Shown: positions 24,729-32,836, counted from the stretch's first letter. The stretch: 64,000 bases of DNA from Brevibacillus_H ginsengisoli (GCF_050113715.1 NZ_JBNJQR010000002.1:124001-188000), one strand, 5' to 3'. The notes: generated by a model from the letters alone, not told the origin. Numbers and translations are program-made.

Positions 24729-25580
24729 ATGCAACAACGGTTACGGATCGGACAGATCAAGTATACGAATACACTTCCAGTTTATTTCTTTTTTGATCAA
24801 AAACGATTTGAATCTCAAGTTGAATTTACCAAGCAGTATCCAGCTCAGTTGAACCAAGCAATGGCCAATGATGAAATTGACGTGGGACCAATCTCTTCAT
24901 TCAGCTACGCAGAACATGAGGAGAAATACATGGCACTTCCCGACTTGTCTGTTAGCGCGAAAGGCCGTGTTGGTTCTATTTTTTTGTTTAGCAAAAAGCC
25001 GATCGAAGAACTTCAGAAAGCTCGTATTGCGCTTACCAATACGTCGGCAACCTCGGTGAATCTTTTGAAGATTATCCTGCAAAAGTTCCTAAATCTGCAA
25101 GTAACTTACACAACACACCAGCCTGTTCTGGAAGAAATGCTGCAAGACGCGGATGGGGCGCTTCTGATTGGAGACGAGGCGTTACTTGCCTATCGGACCA
25201 ATAATCGGTATCATGTTTACGACCTAGGAGAGCAGTGGTATCGGTATACGGGTCATTCCATGACCTTTGCCCTTTGGACGGTCCGCAAGCAAGCCGTTGA
25301 GACGCATGCGGATTTACTGAGGGAAGTTCATCGTTCGTTTATTGAAAGTAAAGAACGCAGCCACAAGAATCTCGATCAGGTTGTTGAATACGTACTTGCC
25401 AACTTCGGTGGTGAAAGCGACGCTTGGTTCCAGTATTTCCGTGGACTATCTCATGATTTTGGTCCTGAACAGAAGAAGGGACTTGAATATTACTATGCTT
25501 GCGCAGCAGATTTAGGTTTATTGCCAAAACCTGTAAAAGTATCCCTCTGGGAGGATGTAGCGACACGCATCAATATCTGA
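24729..25580 (+). CDS. mqnA: Chorismate dehydratase MqnA (futalosine pathway)
   Basis: A 283-residue periplasmic-binding-protein-fold enzyme with IGQIKYTNTLPVYF at the start and DVGPISSFSYAEH, both typical of MqnA. It converts chorismate to 3-enolpyruvyl benzoate. Chorismate is produced by aroC, 2.8 kb downstream. Its presence indicates menaquinone synthesis by the futalosine route instead of the MenFDHCEB route of B. subtilis. Confidence 0.9.
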   Translation: MQQRLRIGQIKYTNTLPVYFFFDQKRFESQVEFTKQYPAQLNQAMANDEIDVGPISSFSYAEHEEKYMALPDLSVSAKGRVGSIFLFSKKPIEELQKARIALTNTSATSVNLLKIILQKFLNLQVTYTTHQPVLEEMLQDADGALLIGDEALLAYRTNNRYHVYDLGEQWYRYTGHSMTFALWTVRKQAVETHADLLREVHRSFIESKERSHKNLDQVVEYVLANFGGESDAWFQYFRGLSHDFGPEQKKGLEYYYACAADLGLLPKPVKVSLWEDVATRINI

Positions 25581-25598
25581 ATGAATTAGGTGGATCGA

Positions 25599-26564
25599 AT
25601 GAACCTTGTAGATATTTATTTTCAGTTAAAAGGAGATGTCCAATATATTGAGCGCGAGCTGGAGAAGGCGATTGATGCCCAAACGCGCGAATTGTATTTG
25701 TCATCGACCCATTTGCTTAAAGCGGGCGGTAAGCGAATTCGTCCTGTATTCGTGCTGCTCGCTGGTAAGTGGGGAAATTATGATGTGACCAGGCTTAAAC
25801 ACGTTGCTGTGGCGCTGGAGTTGATCCATATGGCGACTCTCGTTCATGACGACGTGGTGGATGACGCTGACAAACGTAGAGGTAAAGATACGGTGAAGGC
25901 CAAATGGGATAACCGGGTAGCTATGTATACAGGCGACTACATTCTTGCTCGCGCGTTGTTGGTGGCGACGGAGCTATCCAATCCGCGAATTCATCAAATC
26001 CTTGCCAAGGCCATTGTGGAGATGTGCAAAGGTGAGATTGCCCAGGTGAAGGATCTGAATAACTGGGATCAGGGGTTAAAGAATTATTTGCGCCGGATTA
26101 AACGCAAAACGGCCTTGTTGATTGCGATCAGCTGCCAATTAGGAGCTTTGGCGAGTGAAGCGTCGAAAGAAAATGTTCAACGCATGTTTCAGTATGGCTA
26201 TAACGTAGGTATGGCGTTCCAAATTACGGATGATATTCTTGACTTCGTCGGCACCGAAAAAGAACTTGGGAAGCCAGCCGGAAGCGATTTGCGCCAGGGC
26301 AATATCACCTTGCCAGCATTGTACAATGCCACTGTTGGAGAGCATAAAGAGTTGTTCCAGGAGTGGATCCGAACAGGAACGATTCATGATCATATGGATC
26401 AAGCGATCTCATTAATTCGACATAGTGAAGGAATCAGGTACGCGCGCGAGCTGGCTGACCGTTATTTGACACGCGGGCGTGAGGCGTTAAGTGGTTTAGA
26501 GAATAATTCTACGAAGAAATCCTTGTTAGAAATTGCGGATTTCATCGGAAAACGAAATTTTTAA
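25599..26564 (+). CDS. hepT: Heptaprenyl diphosphate synthase component II
   Basis: A trans-polyprenyl synthase of about 321 residues with the first aspartate-rich motif in LVHDDVVDDADKRRG and the second in QITDDILDF. It is the catalytic subunit partnered by HepS. The start is ATG 25599, 5 nt after AGGTGG; GTG 25590 is also in frame. It is the last gene of the quinone operon. Confidence 0.95.
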   Translation: MNLVDIYFQLKGDVQYIERELEKAIDAQTRELYLSSTHLLKAGGKRIRPVFVLLAGKWGNYDVTRLKHVAVALELIHMATLVHDDVVDDADKRRGKDTVKAKWDNRVAMYTGDYILARALLVATELSNPRIHQILAKAIVEMCKGEIAQVKDLNNWDQGLKNYLRRIKRKTALLIAISCQLGALASEASKENVQRMFQYGYNVGMAFQITDDILDFVGTEKELGKPAGSDLRQGNITLPALYNATVGEHKELFQEWIRTGTIHDHMDQAISLIRHSEGIRYARELADRYLTRGREALSGLENNSTKKSLLEIADFIGKRNF

Positions 26565-26586
26565 CTATTATTTTATCTACATAAGG

Positions 26587-26615
26587 TTGATTGCTCGGCT
26601 TACTTTTGATAAAAT
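26587..26615 (+). promoter_or_regulatory. Sigma-A promoter of ndk
   Basis: TTGATT (26587-26592), a 17-bp spacer and TAAAAT (26610-26615), 45 bp before the ndk start codon. Confidence 0.55.
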
Positions 26616-26660
26616 TTCGTTGATTAACTATTAAAATACATAGGATTTATGGAGGCAACA

Positions 26661-27104
26661 ATGGAAAAAACCTTTATTATGATCAAGCCTGACGGCGTAC
26701 AACGTAATCTTATCGGGGAAATCGTAGCTCGTTTCGAACGCAAAGGATTCACGCTTGTTGGCGGAAAATTGATGAATGTAAGCCGCGAGTTGGCTGAGCA
26801 ACACTATGCTGAGCACAAAGAGCGTCCTTTCTTCGGGGAATTGGTTGACTTCATTACTTCCGGCCCTGTGTTCGCAATGGTATGGCAAGGCAACAACGTG
26901 ATTACTACAGCTCGTAACATGATGGGTAAAACCAACCCAGTTGACGCTGCTCCTGGAACAATCCGTGGCGACTTCGCGGTATCCGTAGGTATGAACATCA
27001 TCCACGGTTCTGACTCTCCTGAGAGCGCTGAACGCGAAATGAACCTCTGGTTTTCCAAAAATGACGTAGTTTCTTTCGACAAAACCATCCAACGCTGGAT
27101 TTAA
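26661..27104 (+). CDS. ndk: Nucleoside diphosphate kinase
   Basis: A 147-residue enzyme with the active-site histidine in NIIHGSDS and the N-terminal TFIMIKPDGVQRN. It balances nucleoside triphosphate pools. The start is ATG 26661 behind GGAGG; the upstream in-frame ATG at 26649 overlaps the Shine-Dalgarno. Codon usage looks strongly biased, as expected for an abundant protein. The order hepT-ndk-cheR-aroC matches B. subtilis. Confidence 0.97.
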   Translation: MEKTFIMIKPDGVQRNLIGEIVARFERKGFTLVGGKLMNVSRELAEQHYAEHKERPFFGELVDFITSGPVFAMVWQGNNVITTARNMMGKTNPVDAAPGTIRGDFAVSVGMNIIHGSDSPESAEREMNLWFSKNDVVSFDKTIQRWI

Positions 27105-27121
27105 TTTCTGAAAAAGCGGGT

Positions 27122-27150
27122 AAAGACTCCTGTAAGGGAGTCTTTTTTTT
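27122..27150 (+). terminator. Terminator after ndk
   Basis: AAAGACTCC and GGAGTCTTT form a 9-bp stem with a 6-nt loop and a T8 tail. Confidence 0.92.
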
Positions 27151-27230
27151 ATTATTCATAGAAAAGCAGGATTTTCCTAGGGGAAAGGCGAATCGGATTC
27201 ATCAGCACGTGAAGGGGGAACAAACTGTTC

Positions 27231-28010
27231 ATGGAAGATCAAGATTTTCTACAATTTATCGCGAATATTAAACGAAAAACTGGGATTGATCTTGCGTTAT
27301 ATAAAGAGGCACAAATGAAGCGCCGACTTACGTCATTGCGCTTGAAGAGAGGACATTCCACTTTTTCGACTTACTTCGATGCGTTATCGAAAGATCAGGA
27401 ATTGTTCTACGAGTTTTTAGATCGCATGACGATCAATGTGTCGGAATTTTATCGCAACCCGGGTCGCTGGGAAGTGTTGCAAAATAAAATCTTACCCCGA
27501 CTGCAACAGGAATCGAAGAAATTAAAGCTGTGGAGCGCCGCTTGTTCAACAGGCGAAGAACCTTACACACTCTCTCTGGTTCTGATTGCCAAACAGTTAC
27601 AACGGGATGCTTCTATACTGGCGACAGATATTGATGAAGGCGCGATTGCCAAAGCGAAGCAAGGAGTATACTCGGACCGCTCGCTTCAAGATTGTCCCAA
27701 AGATTTACTGGATAGATATTTTACGAAGGACTCTATTACCTATCAGGTTTCACCAGAGATAAAGCGAATGGTAACCTTTAAGAAACACAATTTGCTCGCA
27801 GATTCATTTGAGTCAGGATTTGATCTGATTATTTGCCGGAATGTCATGATCTACTTCACGGAAGAAGCGAAGCATGAACTCTATCATAAGTTCAGCCGCG
27901 CCTTGAGACCAGGTGGCGTGTTGTTTGTCGGAAGCACAGAACAAATTTTCCAGCCTCAACAATATCAATTCGAGTCGGAGGACACGTTCTTCTATCGAAA
28001 AATGAACTAA
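27231..28010 (+). CDS. cheR: Chemotaxis protein methyltransferase CheR
   Basis: A 259-residue SAM-dependent enzyme. The N-terminal helical domain contains MKRRLTSLRL, and the catalytic domain has LWSAACSTGEEPYTL, ATDID, FDLIICRNVMIYF and RPGGVLFVGSTE. It methylates glutamates on chemoreceptors. Its place between ndk and aroC is conserved in B. subtilis. No other chemotaxis gene is in the window. Confidence 0.96.
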   Translation: MEDQDFLQFIANIKRKTGIDLALYKEAQMKRRLTSLRLKRGHSTFSTYFDALSKDQELFYEFLDRMTINVSEFYRNPGRWEVLQNKILPRLQQESKKLKLWSAACSTGEEPYTLSLVLIAKQLQRDASILATDIDEGAIAKAKQGVYSDRSLQDCPKDLLDRYFTKDSITYQVSPEIKRMVTFKKHNLLADSFESGFDLIICRNVMIYFTEEAKHELYHKFSRALRPGGVLFVGSTEQIFQPQQYQFESEDTFFYRKMN

Positions 28011-28026
28011 AAGATATTTCTTCTAC

Positions 28027-28084
28027 GTATATCCTCCCGTGAATTTTCCAAAAATAAGCATATCACCATTCTGGGAGGATACAC
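28027..28084 (+). promoter_or_regulatory. Long hairpin covering the Shine-Dalgarno of the small gene at 28085
   Basis: GTATATCCTCCC (28027-28038) pairs with GGGAGGATACAC (28073-28084) over 12 bp with one G-T pair; the loop is 34 nt. The right arm contains the ribosome site GGGAGG and ends at the start codon, so the structure would block initiation. Confidence 0.7.
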
Positions 28085-28252
28085 ATGGATAAGCATAAAG
28101 TAATCGAAGCATATCGTCGCGGATTAATTACTTTGCAAGAGTGTGGCCAAATAATAGGCACAGAGAAGACTCAATTGGATGATCTCGTTTCTGTTGATCA
28201 TAATCGTCGCCAAGTCCAATCTCACAAGCTGTTTTTTGCTGATCACATGTAG
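28085..28252 (+). CDS. Small basic protein of unknown function (55 residues)
   Basis: ATG 28085 follows GGGAGG with a 6-nt spacer and opens a 55-codon frame ending at 28252. The protein begins MDKHKVIEAYRRGLITLQEC and looks helical, with a possible degenerate helix-turn-helix. A terminator follows directly, which supports a real transcript. This gene is not between cheR and aroC in B. subtilis. I do not recognise the family. Confidence 0.6.
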   Translation: MDKHKVIEAYRRGLITLQECGQIIGTEKTQLDDLVSVDHNRRQVQSHKLFFADHM

Positions 28253-28276
28253 GAAACAAGATAATCTACGAATCGG

Positions 28277-28310
28277 ATGCTTCTCTAAAAGAGAGAAGCA
28301 TTTTATATTT
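28277..28310 (+). terminator. Terminator after the 55-residue gene
   Basis: ATGCTTCTCT and AGAGAAGCAT form a perfect 10-bp stem with a 5-nt loop, then a T-rich run. Confidence 0.85.
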
Positions 28311-28375
28311 CCTTCCATTGGCAGGTGTGATATTATAACGCTTAAAAGCGGTAAAGGGTAGGAGGAGAAAGAGAG

Positions 28376-29536
28376 ATGAGATACTTAACAGCGGGTGAGT
28401 CCCATGGACCGCAATTGACAGCGATTATTGAAGGAATACCAAGTAACTTACCGATTTCACTGGAAGAAATCAACGTGCAACTGGAACGCAGACAAAAGGG
28501 TCACGGCCGTGGCAGAAGGATGCAAATCGAAAAAGATCAAGTCAACATCGTATCCGGCGTTCGTCACGGTTATACGACAGGTGCTCCAATCACATTGGTA
28601 GTCGAAAATAAAGATTGGACTCACTGGCGTGAAATCATGAGTGTGGAGCCAGTTGATGAGAATGCGGACCGTAGAAGGGTAGCGCGCCCACGTCCTGGAC
28701 ATGCCGATTTGAATGGTGCGATTAAATACCATCAGCGCGATATGCGCAACATTCTGGAACGATCCAGTGCGCGTGAGACAGCTGTGCGTGTCGCTGTAGG
28801 TGCCATAGCTCGTCAATTTCTCGCGCAGTTGGGAATACGGGTGGCAGGACAGGTTCTGCAGATTGGCGAGGTTAAAGCGCAACGAGTGGAGTTGCCAATC
28901 GAGGAATTAATTGACGTGACAGAGAATTCACCGGTACGTTGTGTGGATAAAGAAGCGGAACAGTTGATGATGAAGGCAATCGATCAAGCGAAGGAAGACG
29001 GAGACTCCCTGGGTGGCATTGTTGAAGTGATCGTAGAAGGAGCCCCTATTGGTCTTGGCAGCCATGTGCAGTGGGATCGCAAGCTGGATGGTCGATTGGC
29101 GCAGGCGATCATGAGCATCCAAGCATTCAAAGGGGTCGAAATTGGCATAGGTTTTGAAGCTGCGGGAACACCAGGATCACGTGTGCATGATGAAATCGTT
29201 TGGAATGAAGGTACTGGTTACGCTCGTAAAACGAATCGTGCGGGTGGTTTGGAAGGCGGTATGACGAACGGAATGCCAATCGTTGTACGCGGAGTGATGA
29301 AGCCGATTCCTACTCTTTACAAGCCGTTGATGAGTGTGGATATTGACTCACGAGAGGCTTTTGAAGCGAGCATTGAACGTTCCGACAGCTGTGCGGTACC
29401 AGCTGCCAGTGTTGTGGCGGAAGCGGTCGTAGCTTGGGAGATTGCGAATGCGATTAGCGAGAAGTTCCATGCAGATTCACTGGATGACCTGCTTGCTGAT
29501 CTTCAACAATACCGTGTGTACACGGAGAGGTTTTAA
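28376..29536 (+). CDS. aroC: Chorismate synthase
   Basis: A 386-residue enzyme with GESHGPQLTAIIEGIPSNLP at the N-terminus, RPGHADLNGAIKY and RSSARETAVRVA. It makes chorismate from EPSP using reduced FMN. It is the first gene of the aromatic supraoperon and corresponds to aroF in B. subtilis nomenclature. AGGAGGAG precedes the ATG. Chorismate feeds trpE, aroH/tyrA and also mqnA. Confidence 0.97.
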   Translation: MRYLTAGESHGPQLTAIIEGIPSNLPISLEEINVQLERRQKGHGRGRRMQIEKDQVNIVSGVRHGYTTGAPITLVVENKDWTHWREIMSVEPVDENADRRRVARPRPGHADLNGAIKYHQRDMRNILERSSARETAVRVAVGAIARQFLAQLGIRVAGQVLQIGEVKAQRVELPIEELIDVTENSPVRCVDKEAEQLMMKAIDQAKEDGDSLGGIVEVIVEGAPIGLGSHVQWDRKLDGRLAQAIMSIQAFKGVEIGIGFEAAGTPGSRVHDEIVWNEGTGYARKTNRAGGLEGGMTNGMPIVVRGVMKPIPTLYKPLMSVDIDSREAFEASIERSDSCAVPAASVVAEAVVAWEIANAISEKFHADSLDDLLADLQQYRVYTERF

Positions 29537-30642
29537 TGAAGATGAAGAGACTGCCGGTTGAATTAGCGGAACGTAGTTATCCTATTCTCATTGGTGAGGG
29601 ATTACTGAATCAAGTGGGTTCTCTTTTACAGGAGAGAGGAGTAACTACAGCCAATCGATTATTTATCCTTACCGATAGCAATGTGGCCCCTCTTTATTTA
29701 GACCGGTTGACGCGACACTTGGAGTCACACGATTTCAAGGTGTTTCATTATATCGTGGACGCAGGTGAAAAGGCGAAGCAGTTAGCCATATACGAAAAGG
29801 TCATGACAGCCGCAATTGAAGCGGGGTTGGATCGCCACTCCATCATACTGGCACTCGGTGGGGGTGTTGTCGGTGATTTGGCTGGCTTTGTCGCAGCGAC
29901 CTATATGCGAGGGATTCGATTTGTCCAGCTTCCAACTACGCTTCTGGCCCACGATAGCTCGGTTGGTGGAAAAGTAGCCATTAACCATCCACTTGGAAAA
30001 AACCTGATTGGAGCGTTTCACCAGCCAATCGCAGTGATCTATGACACGAATACCTTAACCACCCTTCCGAAACGTGAAGTGGCGGCAGGCTATGCGGAAG
30101 TCGTCAAACACGGTTTGCTTGCTGACGCTTCTTTCGTCAAGTGGCTGGAGCAAAATGCAGAGGCACTAAATAGCTTGTCCAACGATCCGGTAGCAGAAGC
30201 GATCTATCGTGGCTGTCAGATAAAAGCGGAGATCGTCTCTGCTGACGAGACGGAGCAAGGGAAGCGTGCGTTGTTAAATTTGGGGCATACGTTTGGTCAC
30301 GCCTTTGAAGCGCTTAGTCACTATTCGGAATTAAATCACGGAGAAGCGATATCAATCGGCATGGGGCTGGCTGCCGAGGTTGCGGAACAATTAGGGATTG
30401 CTCCAAAAGGAACTGCCCAACATACGAGAGACTTGCTTCAAAAGTTCCAACTGCCCGTTCATTGGCCAAAACAATATCATCCACGCGAAGTTTTAGACGT
30501 AATGAAAAGAGATAAGAAAAATTACAGCGGAAAGCTTGTATTAGTATTGCCGGTAGAGATCGGGAAGGCTGAGATTTATCGCGATATAGAGGAGAAGTTG
30601 GTCCTTCAGGTTATGCAAAATGCACAGGAGGGAGCATATTAA
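29536..30642 (+). CDS. aroB: 3-dehydroquinate synthase
   Basis: A 368-residue NAD- and metal-dependent enzyme with ALGGGVVGDLAGFVAATYMRG and metal ligands in LNLGHTFGHAFE and LNHGEAISIGM. It forms dehydroquinate from DAHP. Its ATG overlaps the aroC stop codon by one base (TAATG), so translation is coupled. Confidence 0.97.
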   Translation: MKMKRLPVELAERSYPILIGEGLLNQVGSLLQERGVTTANRLFILTDSNVAPLYLDRLTRHLESHDFKVFHYIVDAGEKAKQLAIYEKVMTAAIEAGLDRHSIILALGGGVVGDLAGFVAATYMRGIRFVQLPTTLLAHDSSVGGKVAINHPLGKNLIGAFHQPIAVIYDTNTLTTLPKREVAAGYAEVVKHGLLADASFVKWLEQNAEALNSLSNDPVAEAIYRGCQIKAEIVSADETEQGKRALLNLGHTFGHAFEALSHYSELNHGEAISIGMGLAAEVAEQLGIAPKGTAQHTRDLLQKFQLPVHWPKQYHPREVLDVMKRDKKNYSGKLVLVLPVEIGKAEIYRDIEEKLVLQVMQNAQEGAY

Positions 30643-31010
30643 TGGGAGTTCGGGGGATTCGGGGAGCCATTACTGTTGAAACAAACCGAGATGAGGATAT
30701 TGTCGTTGCTACAGAAATGTTGATACGAGAGATTATTGTACAAAACGAGCTTGAAGCTGAAGATGTAGCCAGTATTCTAATTACGACAACAGAAGATTTG
30801 GATGCGGTGTTTCCGGCGAAGGCGGTTCGCAACGTGAACGGGTGGGAATATGTGCCGCTTATGTGCGCAAGAGAGATACCCGTTCCCGGCAGTTTGCCGA
30901 TGTGCATACGCGTGATGCTTCATGTAAACACAACGAAGTCCCAACGTGAGATCAACCATGTATTTCTACGCGAGGCCGTGAAGCTCCGTCCAGATTTAGT
31001 GAAACCGTAG
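30642..31010 (+). CDS. aroH: Chorismate mutase AroH
   Basis: A 122-residue monofunctional chorismate mutase of the B. subtilis trimeric type, with GVRGIRGAITVE, TTEDLDAVFPAKAVR and CAREIPVPGSLPMCIRVMLH. It converts chorismate to prephenate for Phe and Tyr. It overlaps aroB by one base. Its stop codon TAG is directly followed by the -35 box of the internal trp promoter. Confidence 0.97.
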   Translation: MGVRGIRGAITVETNRDEDIVVATEMLIREIIVQNELEAEDVASILITTTEDLDAVFPAKAVRNVNGWEYVPLMCAREIPVPGSLPMCIRVMLHVNTTKSQREINHVFLREAVKLRPDLVKP

Positions 31011-31039
31011 TTGACAATTCAGGTGACCTGAATTAAAGT
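31011..31039 (+). promoter_or_regulatory. Internal sigma-A promoter for trpEDCFBA
   Basis: A perfect TTGACA (31011-31016), a 17-bp spacer and TAAAGT (31034-31039) begin at the first base after aroH. The expected start is near 31046. In B. subtilis too, the trp genes have a promoter inside the supraoperon after aroH. Confidence 0.8.
31016..31034. promoter_or_regulatory. Operator-like perfect palindrome in the trp promoter spacer
   Basis: AATTCAGGT-G-ACCTGAATT is a perfect 9-1-9 inverted repeat. It fills exactly the space between the -35 and -10 boxes and touches the last base of -35 and the first of -10. A dimeric DNA-binding protein here would block polymerase. Confidence 0.7.
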
Positions 31040-31051
31040 GAAAAACAAGTT

Positions 31052-31143
31052 GAGATGAGTGATTCAGACCGCAAGTAATGGTCAAGAGAGAGCAAGTGAG
31101 TTAGAGATTTTAGAGCTGAGGAATAGTACAAGAGCAAGATTAG
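31052..31143 (+). promoter_or_regulatory. trpL: Upstream GAG/TAG cluster, possible second TRAP site
   Basis: Non-overlapping triplets start at 31052, 31057, 31086, 31090, 31098, 31104, 31111, 31118, 31124, 31132 and 31141. Spacers in the 31086-31143 part are 1-6 nt, less regular than in the main site. It lies in the transcribed leader upstream of the canonical TRAP site. Confidence 0.4.
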
Positions 31144-31168
31144 CGTTACTTCAATTTTATTCATTTTT

Positions 31169-31224
31169 GAGCAGAGCTGAGAAGAGTTAGGTTGAGGAGA
31201 GAAGAGACGAGACTAGGATTATAG
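31169..31224 (+). promoter_or_regulatory. trpL: TRAP binding site of the trp leader
   Basis: Eleven GAG/TAG triplets start at 31169, 31174, 31179, 31184, 31188, 31194, 31199, 31204, 31209, 31214 and 31222, with spacers of 2,2,2,1,3,2,2,2,2 and 5 nt. Number and spacing match the known TRAP site of the B. subtilis trp leader. The last two triplets lie in the antiterminator stem, so bound TRAP would prevent its formation. Confidence 0.92.
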
Positions 31225-31240
31225 GTTAACTATAAATCCA
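31216..31240 (+). promoter_or_regulatory. trp antiterminator hairpin
   Basis: GGATTATAG (31216-31224) pairs with CTATAAATCC (31230-31239) with one bulged base, enclosing GTTAA. It uses the end of the TRAP site and the 5' arm of the terminator, so it excludes both TRAP binding and termination. Confidence 0.8.
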
Positions 31241-31262
31241 GGACTCTTCCTGGATTTTTTTG
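31235..31262 (+). terminator. trp attenuator terminator
   Basis: AATCCAGGA (31235-31243) and TCCTGGATT (31248-31256) form a perfect 9-bp stem with a CTCT loop and a T8 tail. Its 5' arm overlaps the antiterminator. Confidence 0.93.
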
Positions 31263-31273
31263 TTTTCTTCTCC

Positions 31274-31300
31274 CACCTCTCTTAATCCCCAGAAGAGGTG
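31274..31300 (+). promoter_or_regulatory. trpE Shine-Dalgarno-sequestering hairpin
   Basis: CACCTCT (31274-31280) is perfectly complementary to AGAGGTG (31294-31300), which contains the trpE ribosome site. Adjacent TTCTTCTC (31265-31272) could instead pair with GAGAAGAG in the TRAP repeats (31179 or 31199), so TRAP binding would favour the blocking hairpin, as known for B. subtilis trpE. Confidence 0.65.
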
Positions 31301-31306
31301 ATTCGA

Positions 31307-32836
31307 ATGTTTACCCCATCGCTTTCAGAATTATTTGATTTGTCCCCTGATTATAATTTTATTCCCATTCGTTTGACGATCTTTGCCGATCAGGAAACAC
31401 CAATCAGGCTTTATCAAAAGCTTCGTTACCCAAACTCGTTTCTCTTGGAGAGTGTGGAAGGTGGGGCTCGTTGGGCCAGATTCTCTTTTATTGGACTGCG
31501 ACCTTTTCTCATCTTGGAGGCAAAAGGAAACGAGATTACCGTTACCAATCGCGGTGAACGAAAACAAAAGCTGCAAGGAAATCCGATACAAGTCTTGCGT
31601 GACCTGATGAGTCACTATCGAAGTCCGAATCTCCCGAACTTTCCGAGATTCTGTGGAGGCGCTGTCGGCTTCTTTGGTTATAATATCCTCCATTACTTTG
31701 AAGACTTGCCTGTGAACACTCAGGAAACACTTGATGTGCCTGATATACGTTTTTTATTCGTGGATGAATGTGTGGCGTTTGATCATCTGAAACAAGAAAT
31801 CCAATTACTGATTCACTTGTCCGTCGACTCCAATGATTCTCGTGAAGTGATCGAGCAAAAATACAAGGAGGTTTGCCTGCGACTCAAGGCTTTGGCGGAT
31901 GAAATCTCAAAAGAACAGCAAGCATCCCAACAAACCCTTCCCATCCCAATCGATGCGATGCCTAAGTGTCAGAGTAGAGTGAACGTCAATCTGACACAAG
32001 CTGATTTTGAGGGTATGGTACTTCGCGCCAAGGAGTATATTGCCGCGGGGGATATTTTTCAAGTGGTGCTGTCTCAACGTTTTTCAGTGGAAACCCAAAT
32101 CGATCCGTTTCATGTATACCGTGTCTTAAGAAGAATGAACCCCTCTCCGTATATGTATTACCTCGAATATGAGGGAGAAACGATCGTCGGAACTTCTCCA
32201 GAGCTGTTGGTCCGTGTAGAGGATCGCAAAGTCGAGATGAGACCTATAGCTGGCACACGAAAAAGAGGCTGCTCCCTAGAAGAGGACGAAAAGCTGGCAC
32301 AAGAATTATTGCAAGATCCAAAAGAACGCGCGGAACACTACATGCTGCTTGATCTTGGGCGCAACGACGTCGGGCGAGTTTCGGAGTATGGGTCCGTACA
32401 GGTAGAAGAACAAATGGTCATTGAACAATATTCTCATGTAATGCACATGGTCTCACACGTCACAGGAGTATTGCGACAAGAACTACATCCGTTTGATGCG
32501 CTGCTCTCCTCTTTTCCCGCGGGAACCGTCTCCGGTGCTCCTAAGCTTCGGGCGATGGAGATTATTGCTGAATTAGAGCAGGATGCTCGACACACGTATG
32601 CTGGGGCTATCGGCTATTTAAGCTTTACAGGAAATCTGGATACGTGCATAACGATTCGGACATTGCTTTTCAAAGACGGTCAGGCCCATGTGCAAGCGGG
32701 CGCGGGAATCGTCGCTGATTCCAACCCAACTTTAGAGTATCAGGAAACGATCAATAAAGCGACTGGGATGATATGCGCTTTGGAATTGGCTGAACAGCTT
32801 TTTGAGAGCAAGGAGGAGAAGCCATGCTATCAATAA
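31307..32836 (+). CDS. trpE: Anthranilate synthase component I
   Basis: A protein of about 509 residues with the Trp-feedback segment FLLES near residue 43 and the chorismate-binding core (SQRFSVET, PIAGTRKRG, LLDLGRNDVGRV, FPAGTVSGAPK, AGAGIVADSNP). It makes anthranilate from chorismate with ammonia delivered by a TrpG/PabA subunit that is not encoded here; in B. subtilis that gene lies in the folate operon. The start is ATG 31307, 6 nt after AGAGGTG. Confidence 0.96.
   Translation: MFTPSLSELFDLSPDYNFIPIRLTIFADQETPIRLYQKLRYPNSFLLESVEGGARWARFSFIGLRPFLILEAKGNEITVTNRGERKQKLQGNPIQVLRDLMSHYRSPNLPNFPRFCGGAVGFFGYNILHYFEDLPVNTQETLDVPDIRFLFVDECVAFDHLKQEIQLLIHLSVDSNDSREVIEQKYKEVCLRLKALADEISKEQQASQQTLPIPIDAMPKCQSRVNVNLTQADFEGMVLRAKEYIAAGDIFQVVLSQRFSVETQIDPFHVYRVLRRMNPSPYMYYLEYEGETIVGTSPELLVRVEDRKVEMRPIAGTRKRGCSLEEDEKLAQELLQDPKERAEHYMLLDLGRNDVGRVSEYGSVQVEEQMVIEQYSHVMHMVSHVTGVLRQELHPFDALLSSFPAGTVSGAPKLRAMEIIAELEQDARHTYAGAIGYLSFTGNLDTCITIRTLLFKDGQAHVQAGAGIVADSNPTLEYQETINKATGMICALELAEQLFESKEEKPCYQ

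Noticed and set aside
28253..28375. T-box or riboswitch before aroC
   Set aside because: The gap holds only a terminator and a ribosome site; no T-box motif or other known leader was seen.
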